Of a stretch of 64,000 bases of DNA, positions 18,090-26,306 are shown piece after piece (position 1 is the stretch's first letter; each line of letters begins with the position of its first letter). The stretch spans positions 123,463 through 187,462 of the forward strand of contig NZ_QNVV01000009.1 in NCBI RefSeq assembly GCF_003384725.1, written 5' to 3'. The notes below the pieces were generated by a model that saw only the letters and a list, made by a program, of their open reading frames with translations, had not been told where the DNA came from and did no database searches. Source of the DNA: Chryseobacterium pennipullorum (GTDB taxonomy: Bacteria > Bacteroidota > Bacteroidia > Flavobacteriales > Weeksellaceae). The translations under genes and the position numbers were made by a program.

Positions 18090-18097
18090 TATCTTTG
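18090..18097 (+). promoter_or_regulatory. -7 box of the FkbM-flippase promoter
   Basis: TATCTTTG is followed by a leader of about 15 bases to the ATG at 18119. It rules out the longer TTG-start reading of this gene, which would begin inside the box. Confidence 0.65.
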
Positions 18098-18118
18098 CTA
18101 TTCGTCAAATATCAAGGG

Positions 18119-18913
18119 ATGTCTTTATACCAAAAAATTGCAGAAAAACTACAATATATAAGTCCGAGTTTCTACAAAAAAAGATATTTTAAGAACTTAA
18201 ACAATCTTAATAAAGATAATTTTTCGGAACGAAATGTAGAGCCGGAATTGGTATGGATCAAAGAATATCTTTCTGAAGATGCCGTAATTCTGGACATTGG
18301 TGCGAATGTGGGAACCTTTCTCTATCAACTGCAAAATAAGCTGGATCACGGGCATATTTATGCGTTTGAACCTAATAAAAAGCTATACACCCGTCTGAAG
18401 AGGCTATTTCCTCAAATGCGTGTCCTTCCTTTGGCCCTATCTGACGAAAACAGAACGGCAGAATTCAAAGTTCCGGTTATTAACGGAAAAATGATCGCAT
18501 CACGTGGCACGCTCAACACTTCTTACAAGGAAAAAGGAGAAGAAAAAAGCTATACTGAAACGGTACAAGTGATCAAGCTGGACGACTGGGCAGCCAAAGA
18601 GCAGTTCAATACGCTTGATTTTATCAAGATTGACGTAGAAGGTAATGAAATAAAAACTCTTTTGGGAGCTAAAGAAACCATCAGACAGTTCCTGCCGACC
18701 TTAATGGTCGAAATGGAACAAAGACACCACCAAACACCAATATGGACCGATATTTCAGAAGTAAAAAGCTGGGGATATGAAGTGAAATACCTTAACAGAA
18801 ACAGCTTTACCCTGGAAGCATTAACGGAAGATATCATCTCACAAAATACAAATGACGAAAAAAATAAAACTCAGTACATCAACAATATAATTTTTATACC
18901 TAAAAAACCTTAA
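18119..18913 (+). CDS. FkbM family SAM-dependent methyltransferase
   Basis: This 264-residue protein is a methyltransferase of the FkbM group, which in surface-polysaccharide loci O-methylates sugars. The SAM-binding strand ILDIGANVGTF is at about 60-70 and the adenosine-binding acidic residue lies in IYAFEPNKK. The FkbM hallmark DFIKIDVEGNE is near residue 165. The flippase gene begins 9 bases after its stop, so the two are co-transcribed. It probably modifies a glycan exported by that flippase. Confidence 0.87.
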   Translation: MSLYQKIAEKLQYISPSFYKKRYFKNLNNLNKDNFSERNVEPELVWIKEYLSEDAVILDIGANVGTFLYQLQNKLDHGHIYAFEPNKKLYTRLKRLFPQMRVLPLALSDENRTAEFKVPVINGKMIASRGTLNTSYKEKGEEKSYTETVQVIKLDDWAAKEQFNTLDFIKIDVEGNEIKTLLGAKETIRQFLPTLMVEMEQRHHQTPIWTDISEVKSWGYEVKYLNRNSFTLEALTEDIISQNTNDEKNKTQYINNIIFIPKKP

Positions 18914-18922
18914 AACAACTTT

Positions 18923-20401
18923 ATGAGTGTAGTAGCGAGACAAGGCTTCAAATATTCCATTATCGGTTATATTGGTTTTTTGCTGGGCACAGTTTCTGCA
19001 ATATTCATTTTTCCGAATGATTTTGAATTTTATGGAAAACTCCGCTACATTCTGCCTACTGCTGAAATGCTGGTTCCTTTTGTTGTATTGGGTATCTCCT
19101 ACTCGAACGTAAAGTTTTTTCATAGCGTAGAAAAAGATGGCAAAAAGCAAAATATGCTTTCTCTCTCCCTGCTCACGGTTTTTATTAATTTCATCATTTT
19201 TTCGGCGGTCTTTTTTGTACTGCCTTATTTTTATCCGAAGTTCAGACATTCAGAAGCCTGGAAAATCAAAGAAATGATTCTTCCATTGATATTAATTCTT
19301 TCGTTTTGTGCTATTTTCAACAAATACACCTCCAATTATAAAAGAATAGTTGTTTCCAATATCTTTGATAATCTATTCCCCAAAATAGCCAATCTTGGGG
19401 CTTTCTGTCTTTTTTTCTATTTTGCATTTTCCCAGAAGGTAGCGTTTGCTTTCTTTTTTGGAGTTTTTGCCTTGATGCTTTTCGGGTACATCTACTACAC
19501 CAATAAGCTTGAAAAAATTCAGCTGGATTTTACTACCGATTATTTTAAGAAAAACGATTTCTGGAAAGATTTTTTCAACTACAGCTTTTTTGGCTTTCTG
19601 GGAACTTTCGGAAATTATCTGGCCATCAACAGCTTTATGATCGGAGAATTTATGGGGATGGAAGAAGTAGGGATCTACTCGGTTCTTTATGCTTTGATTT
19701 CATTGATTTCTATTCCTCAGCTGGGATTATTTAATATTTCAGCACCTATAATCAATAAAACCCTGGCAGACGGAGATATGGTAGAACTGGACAGGTTTCA
19801 TAAGAAGACTTCTTTGTCCCTATATTTCCTGGGAGCCGTATTATTTTCATGCATCATGGTAGGGTTTCCCTATCTTACGCAATTCATGCCTAAAAACGGA
19901 ACGATGCTGAGAGAATATGAGCCTGTGGTATGGATCTGGGGATCAGCGGTTTTAATCGATCTTGCGACCGGGTTCAATGGCAATATTATTTCACTTTCAA
20001 AGCATTACAGATTCAACATTCTGGTGATGCTTTTACTGGCAGGTCTTACGATAGGGCTAAATTATTATTTCATTAAAAACACGGATCTGAAACTGATAGG
20101 AATTGCTTTATCCACCGCAATCTCTTTGATCATCTACAATGTAGTAAAGATTGTTTTCAATTATATCGTATTTAAGGTCTCGCCACTCACCATTGAAATG
20201 ATTTTTGTTTCGATTATCTGTACACTCGCCATTACAGTAGCGATCGTTCTGCCAACCTTTGACAGCAATTTTATCAATCTGATCTATAAACCAACTGTTG
20301 TCTTAATCCTTATCTATATCGGGAACTATTTTACCAAAGTATTTCCGATAGAAAACTATCTGAACGCAAAATTCATCAAAAGCGTTTTTAAGATTAAGTA
20401 G
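18923..20401 (+). CDS. Polysaccharide flippase (Wzx/MATE-like)
   Basis: This 492-residue inner-membrane protein has about 12-14 hydrophobic segments and follows the pattern of lipopolysaccharide/O-antigen flippases. The N-terminal amphipathic VVARQGFKYSIIGYIGFLLG is the usual opening of these proteins. Lys/Arg-rich loops alternate with membrane segments, and a longer cytosolic loop lies near residues 190-210. It would turn lipid-linked sugars across the inner membrane. Its only close partner is the FkbM gene; the two glycosyltransferases downstream face the other way. Confidence 0.85.
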   Translation: MSVVARQGFKYSIIGYIGFLLGTVSAIFIFPNDFEFYGKLRYILPTAEMLVPFVVLGISYSNVKFFHSVEKDGKKQNMLSLSLLTVFINFIIFSAVFFVLPYFYPKFRHSEAWKIKEMILPLILILSFCAIFNKYTSNYKRIVVSNIFDNLFPKIANLGAFCLFFYFAFSQKVAFAFFFGVFALMLFGYIYYTNKLEKIQLDFTTDYFKKNDFWKDFFNYSFFGFLGTFGNYLAINSFMIGEFMGMEEVGIYSVLYALISLISIPQLGLFNISAPIINKTLADGDMVELDRFHKKTSLSLYFLGAVLFSCIMVGFPYLTQFMPKNGTMLREYEPVVWIWGSAVLIDLATGFNGNIISLSKHYRFNILVMLLLAGLTIGLNYYFIKNTDLKLIGIALSTAISLIIYNVVKIVFNYIVFKVSPLTIEMIFVSIICTLAITVAIVLPTFDSNFINLIYKPTVVLILIYIGNYFTKVFPIENYLNAKFIKSVFKIK

Positions 20402-20424
20402 AACGAAAAAAGGTAAATCCGATA

Positions 20425-21480
20425 TTAGCCTGGATTTTCAATCCCTGAAAGGTGGCTCAACACTGCTTCTGCTCTTTTTTGAACTTCTTCTTTGCAGTAG
20501 GTTGTATGGAAATCAACCTGAAGCTCTGAAATTTCTCTGAACTGATGAGGAATATTTTTTTCGGGGACTATCCATGCAAGCTCAGATGGATAGCTTGGGG
20601 GAAAGATGGCCAGTTTTCCATATGCAATGGCATCTCCCAGGTTTCCGGTCATCTTGGTAATTCCATAGACCTCTTTCATACTGAAAAATTCTGTTTCCTG
20701 TTGAATAGGACACCATAAAACATCAGCTTTCTGCATCCAGCTTTCAAAATCCTTTGCAGGAACTCTTTCTGAGAAATAAATGATCTGAATATTACGGGGG
20801 AGCTGTGCTGATAAATGTTTAAGATGTTTTAGTTCATGATCTTTTGCCTTCCCAAGAAATACAAAGGTATAATGCCCTGCATCCCGCATATTCCCGATAG
20901 TTTTTACAATATGGACATAATCCCGCCTTTTCTGAGACACTCCACCGGGAATGACGATGGTCAGACTTTTGTTTTCAGCCTTTTCAAAATTTTGTGTAAA
21001 AAAAAGCGGTAAAAAAAGATGCCTTTCTGAAGACATACCCTGATCCAGCACCAGTAATGATCCGGATTTCCGATAGACTTCAGGAGCATAGAACAATCCT
21101 TCTTTCCACCAAAGCTTCAGCCTGTATATCAGATCTTCTTTGAAAACACTTTTCATCAAATCCCATTTTGAGGCTTTTGTAAAATTAAGATTGTGGGAAA
21201 TGACTGCAGTCCTGCATTTTTCCGTGATTGCCAAAAAGGTATTGAAAAACCGATGGACGGTTCCGATCAGGACAAGATCATATTCTTTAGCCTTTAACTG
21301 CTCTGAAATCATTGAACTGTCTGAAAGATAAACCGTCTGATCATTGATGATGACCTGATCTTTGATTTTTTTTGAAAAATAATAGTCTACCGCAAAGTGC
21401 TGAGATCCCTCCATGATATTCATGAAAGCCTGGGCAATTTCTACATGGGTGTCTATTTCAATGTAAGCTATTTTTTTCAC
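20425..21480 (-). CDS. Probable glycosyltransferase, GT-B fold
   Basis: This 351-residue protein lacks a signal peptide. Its two halves suggest a GT-B enzyme: an N-terminal Rossmann-like half (DLVLIGTVHRF) and a C-terminal half with SLTIVIPGGVSQKRRDY, TFVFLGKAK, the ADVLWCPI strand and a GDAIAYGKLAIFP segment, which resembles the donor-binding region of GT4-type enzymes. Donor and acceptor are unknown. The start is GTG at 21480, directly before KKIAYIEIDTH. It follows the GT2 gene on the same strand, separated by a BIME-like repeat. Confidence 0.65.
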   Translation of the reverse strand: MKKIAYIEIDTHVEIAQAFMNIMEGSQHFAVDYYFSKKIKDQVIINDQTVYLSDSSMISEQLKAKEYDLVLIGTVHRFFNTFLAITEKCRTAVISHNLNFTKASKWDLMKSVFKEDLIYRLKLWWKEGLFYAPEVYRKSGSLLVLDQGMSSERHLFLPLFFTQNFEKAENKSLTIVIPGGVSQKRRDYVHIVKTIGNMRDAGHYTFVFLGKAKDHELKHLKHLSAQLPRNIQIIYFSERVPAKDFESWMQKADVLWCPIQQETEFFSMKEVYGITKMTGNLGDAIAYGKLAIFPPSYPSELAWIVPEKNIPHQFREISELQVDFHTTYCKEEVQKRAEAVLSHLSGIENPG

Positions 21481-21506
21481 TAACTGATTGGAATTGTTTT
21501 TAGGTT

Positions 21507-21560
21507 TTGGCTAAAGCCAATTGAGTTTTTATTTTTTGTTAAATCGGTTGAAACCCATTT
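21507..21560. repeat. BIME-like double palindrome, copy 2
   Basis: TTGGCTAAAGCCAA (21507-21520) is intact. The second palindrome, AAATCGGTTGAAACCCATTT (21541-21560), is degenerate. The AT-rich linker is the same as in copy 1. It lies between two co-directional glycosyltransferase genes. Confidence 0.65.
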
Positions 21561-21563
21561 CTA

Positions 21564-22418
21564 TCACATTTTCAGCCATTTCTTCTTCAGCATTCTCCAA
21601 CGCTGATCATTAACAGCTTTTTGCTCTTCCTTTGAAATTTTAAGCTCCAGTTTTTTTGACTTACAACTTTCATAGGATTTCACAATATCAAAGAAAAATG
21701 ATGGTGATTTGCTTTTCATTGCTTCTTTTGAGGAGGCAATATAGGCCAGAAATCTGTTTAATCCTAGAAAATAGAAATAACGACCATAATAATCGGCTGG
21801 TCTTATCGTATAATCGGCTCCTTTTACTTTAATAAGTTTTACATGAAGCTTGGGCAAGACGATTTCTTTCCATCCTAAATGTTCTAACAAAATAGAATCA
21901 ATATTATCCCATCCCAATGTTTCCCTTAGTCCGCCCATCTGAACAAAGCATTCTCTTCGGTACGCTTTCATGGGTCCTCTTACGTGGTGCTTATTGGAAT
22001 TTCCTTCATAGACCCAGTTCCCTTCTTTTTCTACATACAGTAAGCCTCCTACCAATCCATAATCAGGATTACTGATAAAAGCTTTTTCCACAGCTTCCAG
22101 ATAGTTTTGGGGAAGAATAATATCAGCATCGAATTTACAAATGATCTCAAATTCCTCTATTGATTGTGTTTGCAACCCTTTTTTAAAGGCATGAACCACC
22201 TTTGAACCGGGCTGATGTTCTGATTTTTGAAGATTAATGGTTTCAAAACGGGGATCAGCTGCAGTATATTTTCTGACAACATCAGGCGTACTGTCTATGG
22301 AACCGTCATTAACGACTACCACTTTAAAATCCTTACTACTTTGCTGCTGTAAGGAATCCAGAGTGAATGAGAGGTTCTGCTCTTCGTTGTGGGCAGGAAT
22401 AATAATTAAAAACCTCAC
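21564..22418 (-). CDS. Family 2 glycosyltransferase
   Basis: This is a GT-A sugar transferase of 285 residues. It opens with RFLIIIPAHNEEQNLSF, then has VVVNDGSIDST (nucleotide-binding DG motif) and the CKFDADIILP segment, which supplies the DxD metal site. A later GWDNIDSILLEHLG holds the acid-type catalytic region. I set the start at GTG 22418. The longer frame begins with TTG and translates the adjacent inverted repeat (MSSFITYHSSPINYS), which is unlikely to be protein. It lies next to another transferase and presumably works in surface-glycan synthesis. Confidence 0.85.
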   Translation of the reverse strand: MRFLIIIPAHNEEQNLSFTLDSLQQQSSKDFKVVVVNDGSIDSTPDVVRKYTAADPRFETINLQKSEHQPGSKVVHAFKKGLQTQSIEEFEIICKFDADIILPQNYLEAVEKAFISNPDYGLVGGLLYVEKEGNWVYEGNSNKHHVRGPMKAYRRECFVQMGGLRETLGWDNIDSILLEHLGWKEIVLPKLHVKLIKVKGADYTIRPADYYGRYFYFLGLNRFLAYIASSKEAMKSKSPSFFFDIVKSYESCKSKKLELKISKEEQKAVNDQRWRMLKKKWLKM

Positions 22419-22492
22419 GGAGTAATTTATAGGTGATGAATGATAAGTGATAAATGATGACAAACACCATTTATCACTTATTATTTATTGTA
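22419..22492. repeat. Inverted repeat spacer GATAAGTGATAAATG
   Basis: GATAAGTGATAAATG is faced by CATTTATCACTTATT across a spacer of about a dozen bases. The stem is almost perfect over 15 bp and lies between aspA and the GT2 gene on the same strand. Copies of GATAAGTGATAAATG-type words surround it. Confidence 0.6.
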
Positions 22493-23893
22493 TTATTTGT
22501 TATGCGGCTTCAGCATATTTTTTGGATCCAGAATCTCGTCTAGCTTTTCCTGGGAAAGAATTCCTTTTTCCAGAACAAGATTGTAAACGCTTTTTCCTGT
22601 TTCCAAAGCTTCCTTCGCGATCTGCGTCGACTGCTTATACCCGATATACGGATTAAGTGCCGTTACAATACCAATACTGTGTTTTACCATATTCAGGCAG
22701 ACTTCTTTATTGGCTGTAATCCCTACCACACATTTATCACGAAGGGTATCCAGGGCGTTGCAGAGGAAGTTGATATTTTCCATGATCGCATGGGAAAGTA
22801 CCGGCTCCATTACATTAAGCTGCAGCTGTCCTGCTTCTGCTGCAAAAGTTACGGTAAGGTCATTTCCAATTACTTTAAAGCATACCTGGTTCACTACCTC
22901 CGGAATGACCGGATTCACCTTACCTGGCATAATAGAAGATCCCGGCTGCATAGGTGGCAGATTGATTTCAAACAGACCGGCTCTCGGTCCTGATGAAAGT
23001 AATCTTAAATCGTTGCAGATCTTTGAAAGCTTCACTGCAAGACGCTTCATTGCTGAAGAGTAGATCACATAAGATCCCGTATCCGGGGTAGCCTCCACAA
23101 GATCTGGTGCAGAAACGATTGGAAAACCTGTAATCTGAGCTAAATTTTTAGCACAAAGGGTTGCATATCCAACCGGAGCATTTAATCCTGTTCCAATAGC
23201 TGTTGCCCCCATATTCACTTCTACGAAAAGACCGGCATTATTATTCAGCTTGGAAATATCTTCTTCCAACGTTGCTGCATAGGCTTCAAATTCCTGCCCC
23301 AAGGTCATTGGTACAGCATCCTGAAGCTGTGTACGTCCCATTTTTATAACATCCTGAAACTCCTGTCCTTTTGCGCGGAAAGCTGCGATTATTTTTTCAA
23401 GCTTTTCTACCAGACCGGTATTCATTTGTAGCAATCCCATTTTGATTGCTGTAGGGTAGGCATCATTGGTAGACTGTGAAAGGTTGATATGGTCGTTAGG
23501 CGAACAGAATTCGTATTCTCCTTTATTTTTCCCCAATTTTTCCAACACGATATTGGCGATCACTTCATTCGCATTCATGTTGATGGAAGTTCCTGCTCCC
23601 CCCTGAATCATGTCTACCGGAAACTGGTCATGATATTTCCCTTCTACAATTTCATCACACGCCTCTGCTATTTTAAAATACAGGTTTTCATCCAGAAGAC
23701 CCAATTCATAGTTGGTTTTTGCAGCCGCTTTTTTTACAAAAGCCAGGCCTTTGATAAAATCCGGGTAAGAAGACAAAAGCTGTCCTGAAATTTTGAAGTT
23801 GTCGATAGCTCGTTGTGTCTGAACCCCATAATAAGCATCTAATGGCACGTTCAATTCGCCCAATAGATCACTTTCTTTTCTGAAATTTTCCAT
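22493..23893 (-). CDS. aspA: Aspartate ammonia-lyase
   Basis: It converts aspartate to fumarate and ammonia. The 466-residue protein belongs to the fumarase/aspartase superfamily. Its flexible loop signature GSSIMPGKVNP, containing the catalytic serine, is at about residues 315-325. The N-terminus (RKESDLLGELNVP then YYGVQTQRAIDNF) is typical of AspA rather than of fumarase or argininosuccinate lyase, as is the GTSINMNANEVIAN segment near 104-117. No transport gene accompanies it. A variant -7 box TATCTTTA lies about 35 bases upstream. Confidence 0.92.
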   Translation of the reverse strand: MENFRKESDLLGELNVPLDAYYGVQTQRAIDNFKISGQLLSSYPDFIKGLAFVKKAAAKTNYELGLLDENLYFKIAEACDEIVEGKYHDQFPVDMIQGGAGTSINMNANEVIANIVLEKLGKNKGEYEFCSPNDHINLSQSTNDAYPTAIKMGLLQMNTGLVEKLEKIIAAFRAKGQEFQDVIKMGRTQLQDAVPMTLGQEFEAYAATLEEDISKLNNNAGLFVEVNMGATAIGTGLNAPVGYATLCAKNLAQITGFPIVSAPDLVEATPDTGSYVIYSSAMKRLAVKLSKICNDLRLLSSGPRAGLFEINLPPMQPGSSIMPGKVNPVIPEVVNQVCFKVIGNDLTVTFAAEAGQLQLNVMEPVLSHAIMENINFLCNALDTLRDKCVVGITANKEVCLNMVKHSIGIVTALNPYIGYKQSTQIAKEALETGKSVYNLVLEKGILSQEKLDEILDPKNMLKPHNK

Positions 23894-23965
23894 TACAGAT
23901 ATTTTACTGTTTTTGATCGTTTAAAGATAGCAAAAACGCATCTAACCGATGCGCTTTAATTTGAA

Positions 23966-24991
23966 TTATTTTACTGAATATTTTTGGTTCAGAGCCTGCA
24001 GTATTGCCCATGTTTCGGCATCCATAATTCCGTCATAATTCTGCGGACGGTAATGGTACTGGAAGGCCTCAATTGTTTTCTTGGTGGCATCATCCCATTT
24101 TCCACTTAGGTCTATACCGTAACCGAACTTCAGCAAGGCAGTCTGTACCTGGAAAATAAATGTAGGATCAATGTATCGTGTAGTAAAATCAGCCTGTGCG
24201 ATACTGAAGAAATTCTGTTTGGTCATCTCATCATACCACATTCCGATCTGATATTCGTCGTACAGCTTCTTCCACGGGAACATAGGACCAGGATCTTGTT
24301 TTCTTGTCGGGGCAATATCTGCGTGAGCAAGAACATTGGTAGCGGGAATCTGATATCTTGTGACAATATCTTTTGCAAGAGCCGCCACTTTTCTTACCTG
24401 CTCATCACTGAAAGGGGCAAATATTCTTTTACCTGTCGCATCGGTAGAATAACCCGAATTTACGATCTCAATTCCTATAGAAGTATCGTTAAGGTTTTTA
24501 TCGTTTCTCCACGAGCTTACTCCTGCATGATAAGAACGTTTGTTTTCATCCACAAGCTGGTAGATCTCATTATCGCCGGTGTTATTCACCAGATAATGTG
24601 AACTCACTGCCTGCTGGGTAAGAACAGTAATAGACTTATCGTCGGGAAGAGCTGTATAATGTAATATTAAATAACGTTGTCTGAAATTCTGTGCTATGGC
24701 TGGAAAATACGTTTTTACCACTTTATAACCACCAGGTTTTGCAGAGACAATAGAGCCATAACTTACCGTATTATCATTTTTCGCAGGGTCTGCTATATTA
24801 GTTGTAAAAAACTCGACGCCACGGTCGTTGGTAATTTTCGGTTTTGGAGCTTCCGAAGTTGTTGTTTTAGCTACCGGTTTCGGCTGTGCTACGGGGTTTT
24901 TCGATTTGTACGTATTTTTTTTCACAGTAGGCTGGGAAGTGCATGAAAAAAGAAAAGTGCTTAATCCGATGATATATAATGTCTTACGCAT
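23966..24991 (-). CDS. N-acetylmuramoyl-L-alanine amidase lipoprotein with peptidoglycan-binding domain
   Basis: This 341-residue protein cuts the amide bond between muramic acid and the peptide in the cell wall. It starts with a lipoprotein signal ending LFSC (cysteine at about 17), then a Lys/Pro-rich linker. The Amidase_2 domain follows, with zinc ligands seen as LILHYTA, SYHAGVSSW and AHADIAPTRKQDPG, and finally a C-terminal PG_binding helix region (LLKFGYGIDLSGKWDDAT). All the expected zinc ligands are present. I take the ATG at 24991: the longer frame adds 37 residues with no signal-like character. Confidence 0.9.
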   Translation of the reverse strand: MRKTLYIIGLSTFLFSCTSQPTVKKNTYKSKNPVAQPKPVAKTTTSEAPKPKITNDRGVEFFTTNIADPAKNDNTVSYGSIVSAKPGGYKVVKTYFPAIAQNFRQRYLILHYTALPDDKSITVLTQQAVSSHYLVNNTGDNEIYQLVDENKRSYHAGVSSWRNDKNLNDTSIGIEIVNSGYSTDATGKRIFAPFSDEQVRKVAALAKDIVTRYQIPATNVLAHADIAPTRKQDPGPMFPWKKLYDEYQIGMWYDEMTKQNFFSIAQADFTTRYIDPTFIFQVQTALLKFGYGIDLSGKWDDATKKTIEAFQYHYRPQNYDGIMDAETWAILQALNQKYSVK

Positions 24992-25050
24992 CAGTTTGGT
25001 TTTTGAATGATTTATTACTTCAAAAATACACAAATTTTTCTTGAATTTTA

Positions 25051-25082
25051 TTTGGTAAATAAAGAAATCTATTCTATATTTG
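25051..25082 (+). promoter_or_regulatory. Promoter of the first tRNA cluster (-33 and -7)
   Basis: TTTGG at 25051-25055 and TATATTTG at 25075-25082 are 19 bases apart, the spacing expected for Bacteroidota housekeeping promoters. The tRNA-Ser begins 44 bases later. Confidence 0.75.
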
Positions 25083-25126
25083 CACTCGCAATAACGGAAC
25101 AACGATCATTAAAAAATAAACAAAAA

Positions 25127-25211
25127 GGAGGGTTGCCGGAGTGGTTAACGGAGCAGTTTGCTAAACTGTCGACGCGAAAGTGTCGCAAGGGTTCGAATCC
25201 CTTACCCTCCG
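25127..25211 (+). tRNA. tRNA-Ser(GCT)
   Basis: This is an 85-base cloverleaf. The acceptor arms GGAGGGT/ACCCTCC pair fully and the anticodon loop TTGCTAA gives GCT. A class II variable arm is closed by GACGC/GTGTC, and GGTTCGAATCC forms the T arm. CCA is not encoded. Confidence 0.95.
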
Positions 25212-25225
25212 CTCTCTTATATATT

Positions 25226-25300
25226 CGGGGCGTAGCGTAGTCCGGTCATCGCGCCTGGTTTGGGACCAGGAGGTCGCAGGTTCGAATCCTGCCGCCCCGA
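25226..25300 (+). tRNA. tRNA-Pro(TGG), copy 1
   Basis: This is a 75-base cloverleaf. The acceptor is CGGGGCG/CGCCCCG and the anticodon stem CCTGG/CCAGG encloses TTTGGGA, giving TGG. The T arm is GCAGGTTCGAATCCTGC. CCA is not encoded. It is identical to the copy at 33241. Confidence 0.95.
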
Positions 25301-25342
25301 CTTTTTTAATGCGCTTATTAACTAAGCGAGAATCAACTTCAA

Positions 25343-25416
25343 GGGTGCGTAGCTCAGCTGGATAGAGCATCTGCCTTCTAAGCAGACGGTCAAAGGTTCG
25401 AATCCTTTCGCGCTCA
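25343..25416 (+). tRNA. tRNA-Arg(TCT), copy 1
   Basis: This is a 74-base cloverleaf. The anticodon loop CTTCTAA gives TCT, for AGA codons. The acceptor GGGTGCG/CGCGCTC has G-U pairs. It is identical to the copy at 33330. Confidence 0.95.
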
Positions 25417-25420
25417 CTTA

Positions 25421-25456
25421 AAACTCACAATTTTTATTGTGAGTTTTTTTGTTTTT
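25421..25456 (+). terminator. Terminator of the first tRNA cluster
   Basis: AACTCACAAT pairs perfectly with ATTGTGAGTT and is followed by a long T-run. The rest of the gap 25457-25803 is AT-rich; it holds one repeat motif (25527) and no recognisable gene. Confidence 0.9.
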
Positions 25457-25526
25457 AATTACCTTATTTAATAAGCCCGGAAATCATAGCCCTTCTTAAG
25501 CAATAATCTGGACACCAGACTTTTGT

Positions 25527-25546
25527 GGATCAGATACAAAAGTTTT
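25527..25546 (+). repeat. GGATCA...CAAAAGTT dispersed motif, copy 1
   Basis: The bases GGATCAGATACAAAAGTTTT match the copies at 29343, 29884 (reverse) and 33474 in at least 14 of 20 positions. It lies 110 bases after a tRNA-Arg gene. Confidence 0.5.
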
Positions 25547-25803
25547 GAAGAAATTATTTCTTCCCTATACACTTCATACACTTTCGCCTTTACATCGAAG
25601 ACCATCTCATTTTAGTCTATACCTATTATTTCTACTGATAGAATTTTATACATTATACCTATCGGAAAATAAAGTTTTTTTATTCACCATCATATGACTG
25701 AAGTAATAAACAACCCAGTATAGATTAAGTAATTTTATATTACTGTGTTTGACTTACAAGTAAACACCGTATCCCTATAACAACATAAACACCACAAAAT
25801 ACT

Positions 25804-26277
25804 ATGAGAACGGAACAAAATATAGCAGTGCTTAATGATTTGCTTCATATCACTAACGACAGAATGGAGGGATTTGAAAAGGTTGAAGGAAAAGTATGGG
25901 AAATGTATCCTGACGTAAAAGATGAATATGACCGGATGATCTCACAATCTAAAATTATGAGGAATGAATTGATCAACCTGATCACAGAGAAAAATGGGGA
26001 ACCTCAGGACTCACCTTCTATAGCAGGAGCAGTTCACCGGACCTGGATTGATATTAAAAACTCCTTTACGATGGGAAATCTGGTAGAATCCACATTGGAA
26101 AATGTGGTCTTTGGTGAAAAAGCAGCTATAGATGCCTATGAAAGCGCCATAAACAGCGGCCACCTATGTGAGAAAAGCACAAAAATTGTGTCTGAGCAAC
26201 TTCACAGCCTGAAGGTTTCCTACAATCAATTTAAAAACATTGTACAATACAAAAAGAAAGACCAATCGGATAGCTAA
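25804..26277 (+). CDS. PA2169-type four-helix-bundle protein (DUF2383)
   Basis: This 157-residue all-helical protein resembles the ferritin-like four-helix bundles of the DUF2383/PA2169 group. Long amphipathic helices are visible (NIAVLNDLLHITNDRMEGFEKVEG, then a second pair from TLENVVFGEKAAIDAYESAI). The acidic-histidine residues of a true ferroxidase site are not obvious. Such proteins are usually found among stress-response genes, as here: the Tat-signal SDR gene follows after 29 bases, probably in one transcript. Confidence 0.78.
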   Translation: MRTEQNIAVLNDLLHITNDRMEGFEKVEGKVWEMYPDVKDEYDRMISQSKIMRNELINLITEKNGEPQDSPSIAGAVHRTWIDIKNSFTMGNLVESTLENVVFGEKAAIDAYESAINSGHLCEKSTKIVSEQLHSLKVSYNQFKNIVQYKKKDQSDS

Positions 26278-26306
26278 GGAGAAATGCTACACCAAATCTA
26301 CATCAT

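Noticed and set aside
18095..18118. Extended TTG start of the FkbM gene
   Set aside because: It lies inside the -7 box, so it could not be transcribed from that promoter.
22419..22463. Longer N-terminus MSSFITYHSSPINYS of the GT2 enzyme
   Set aside because: It begins at TTG and is translation of an inverted repeat; the GTG at 22418 directly precedes the family's first strand.
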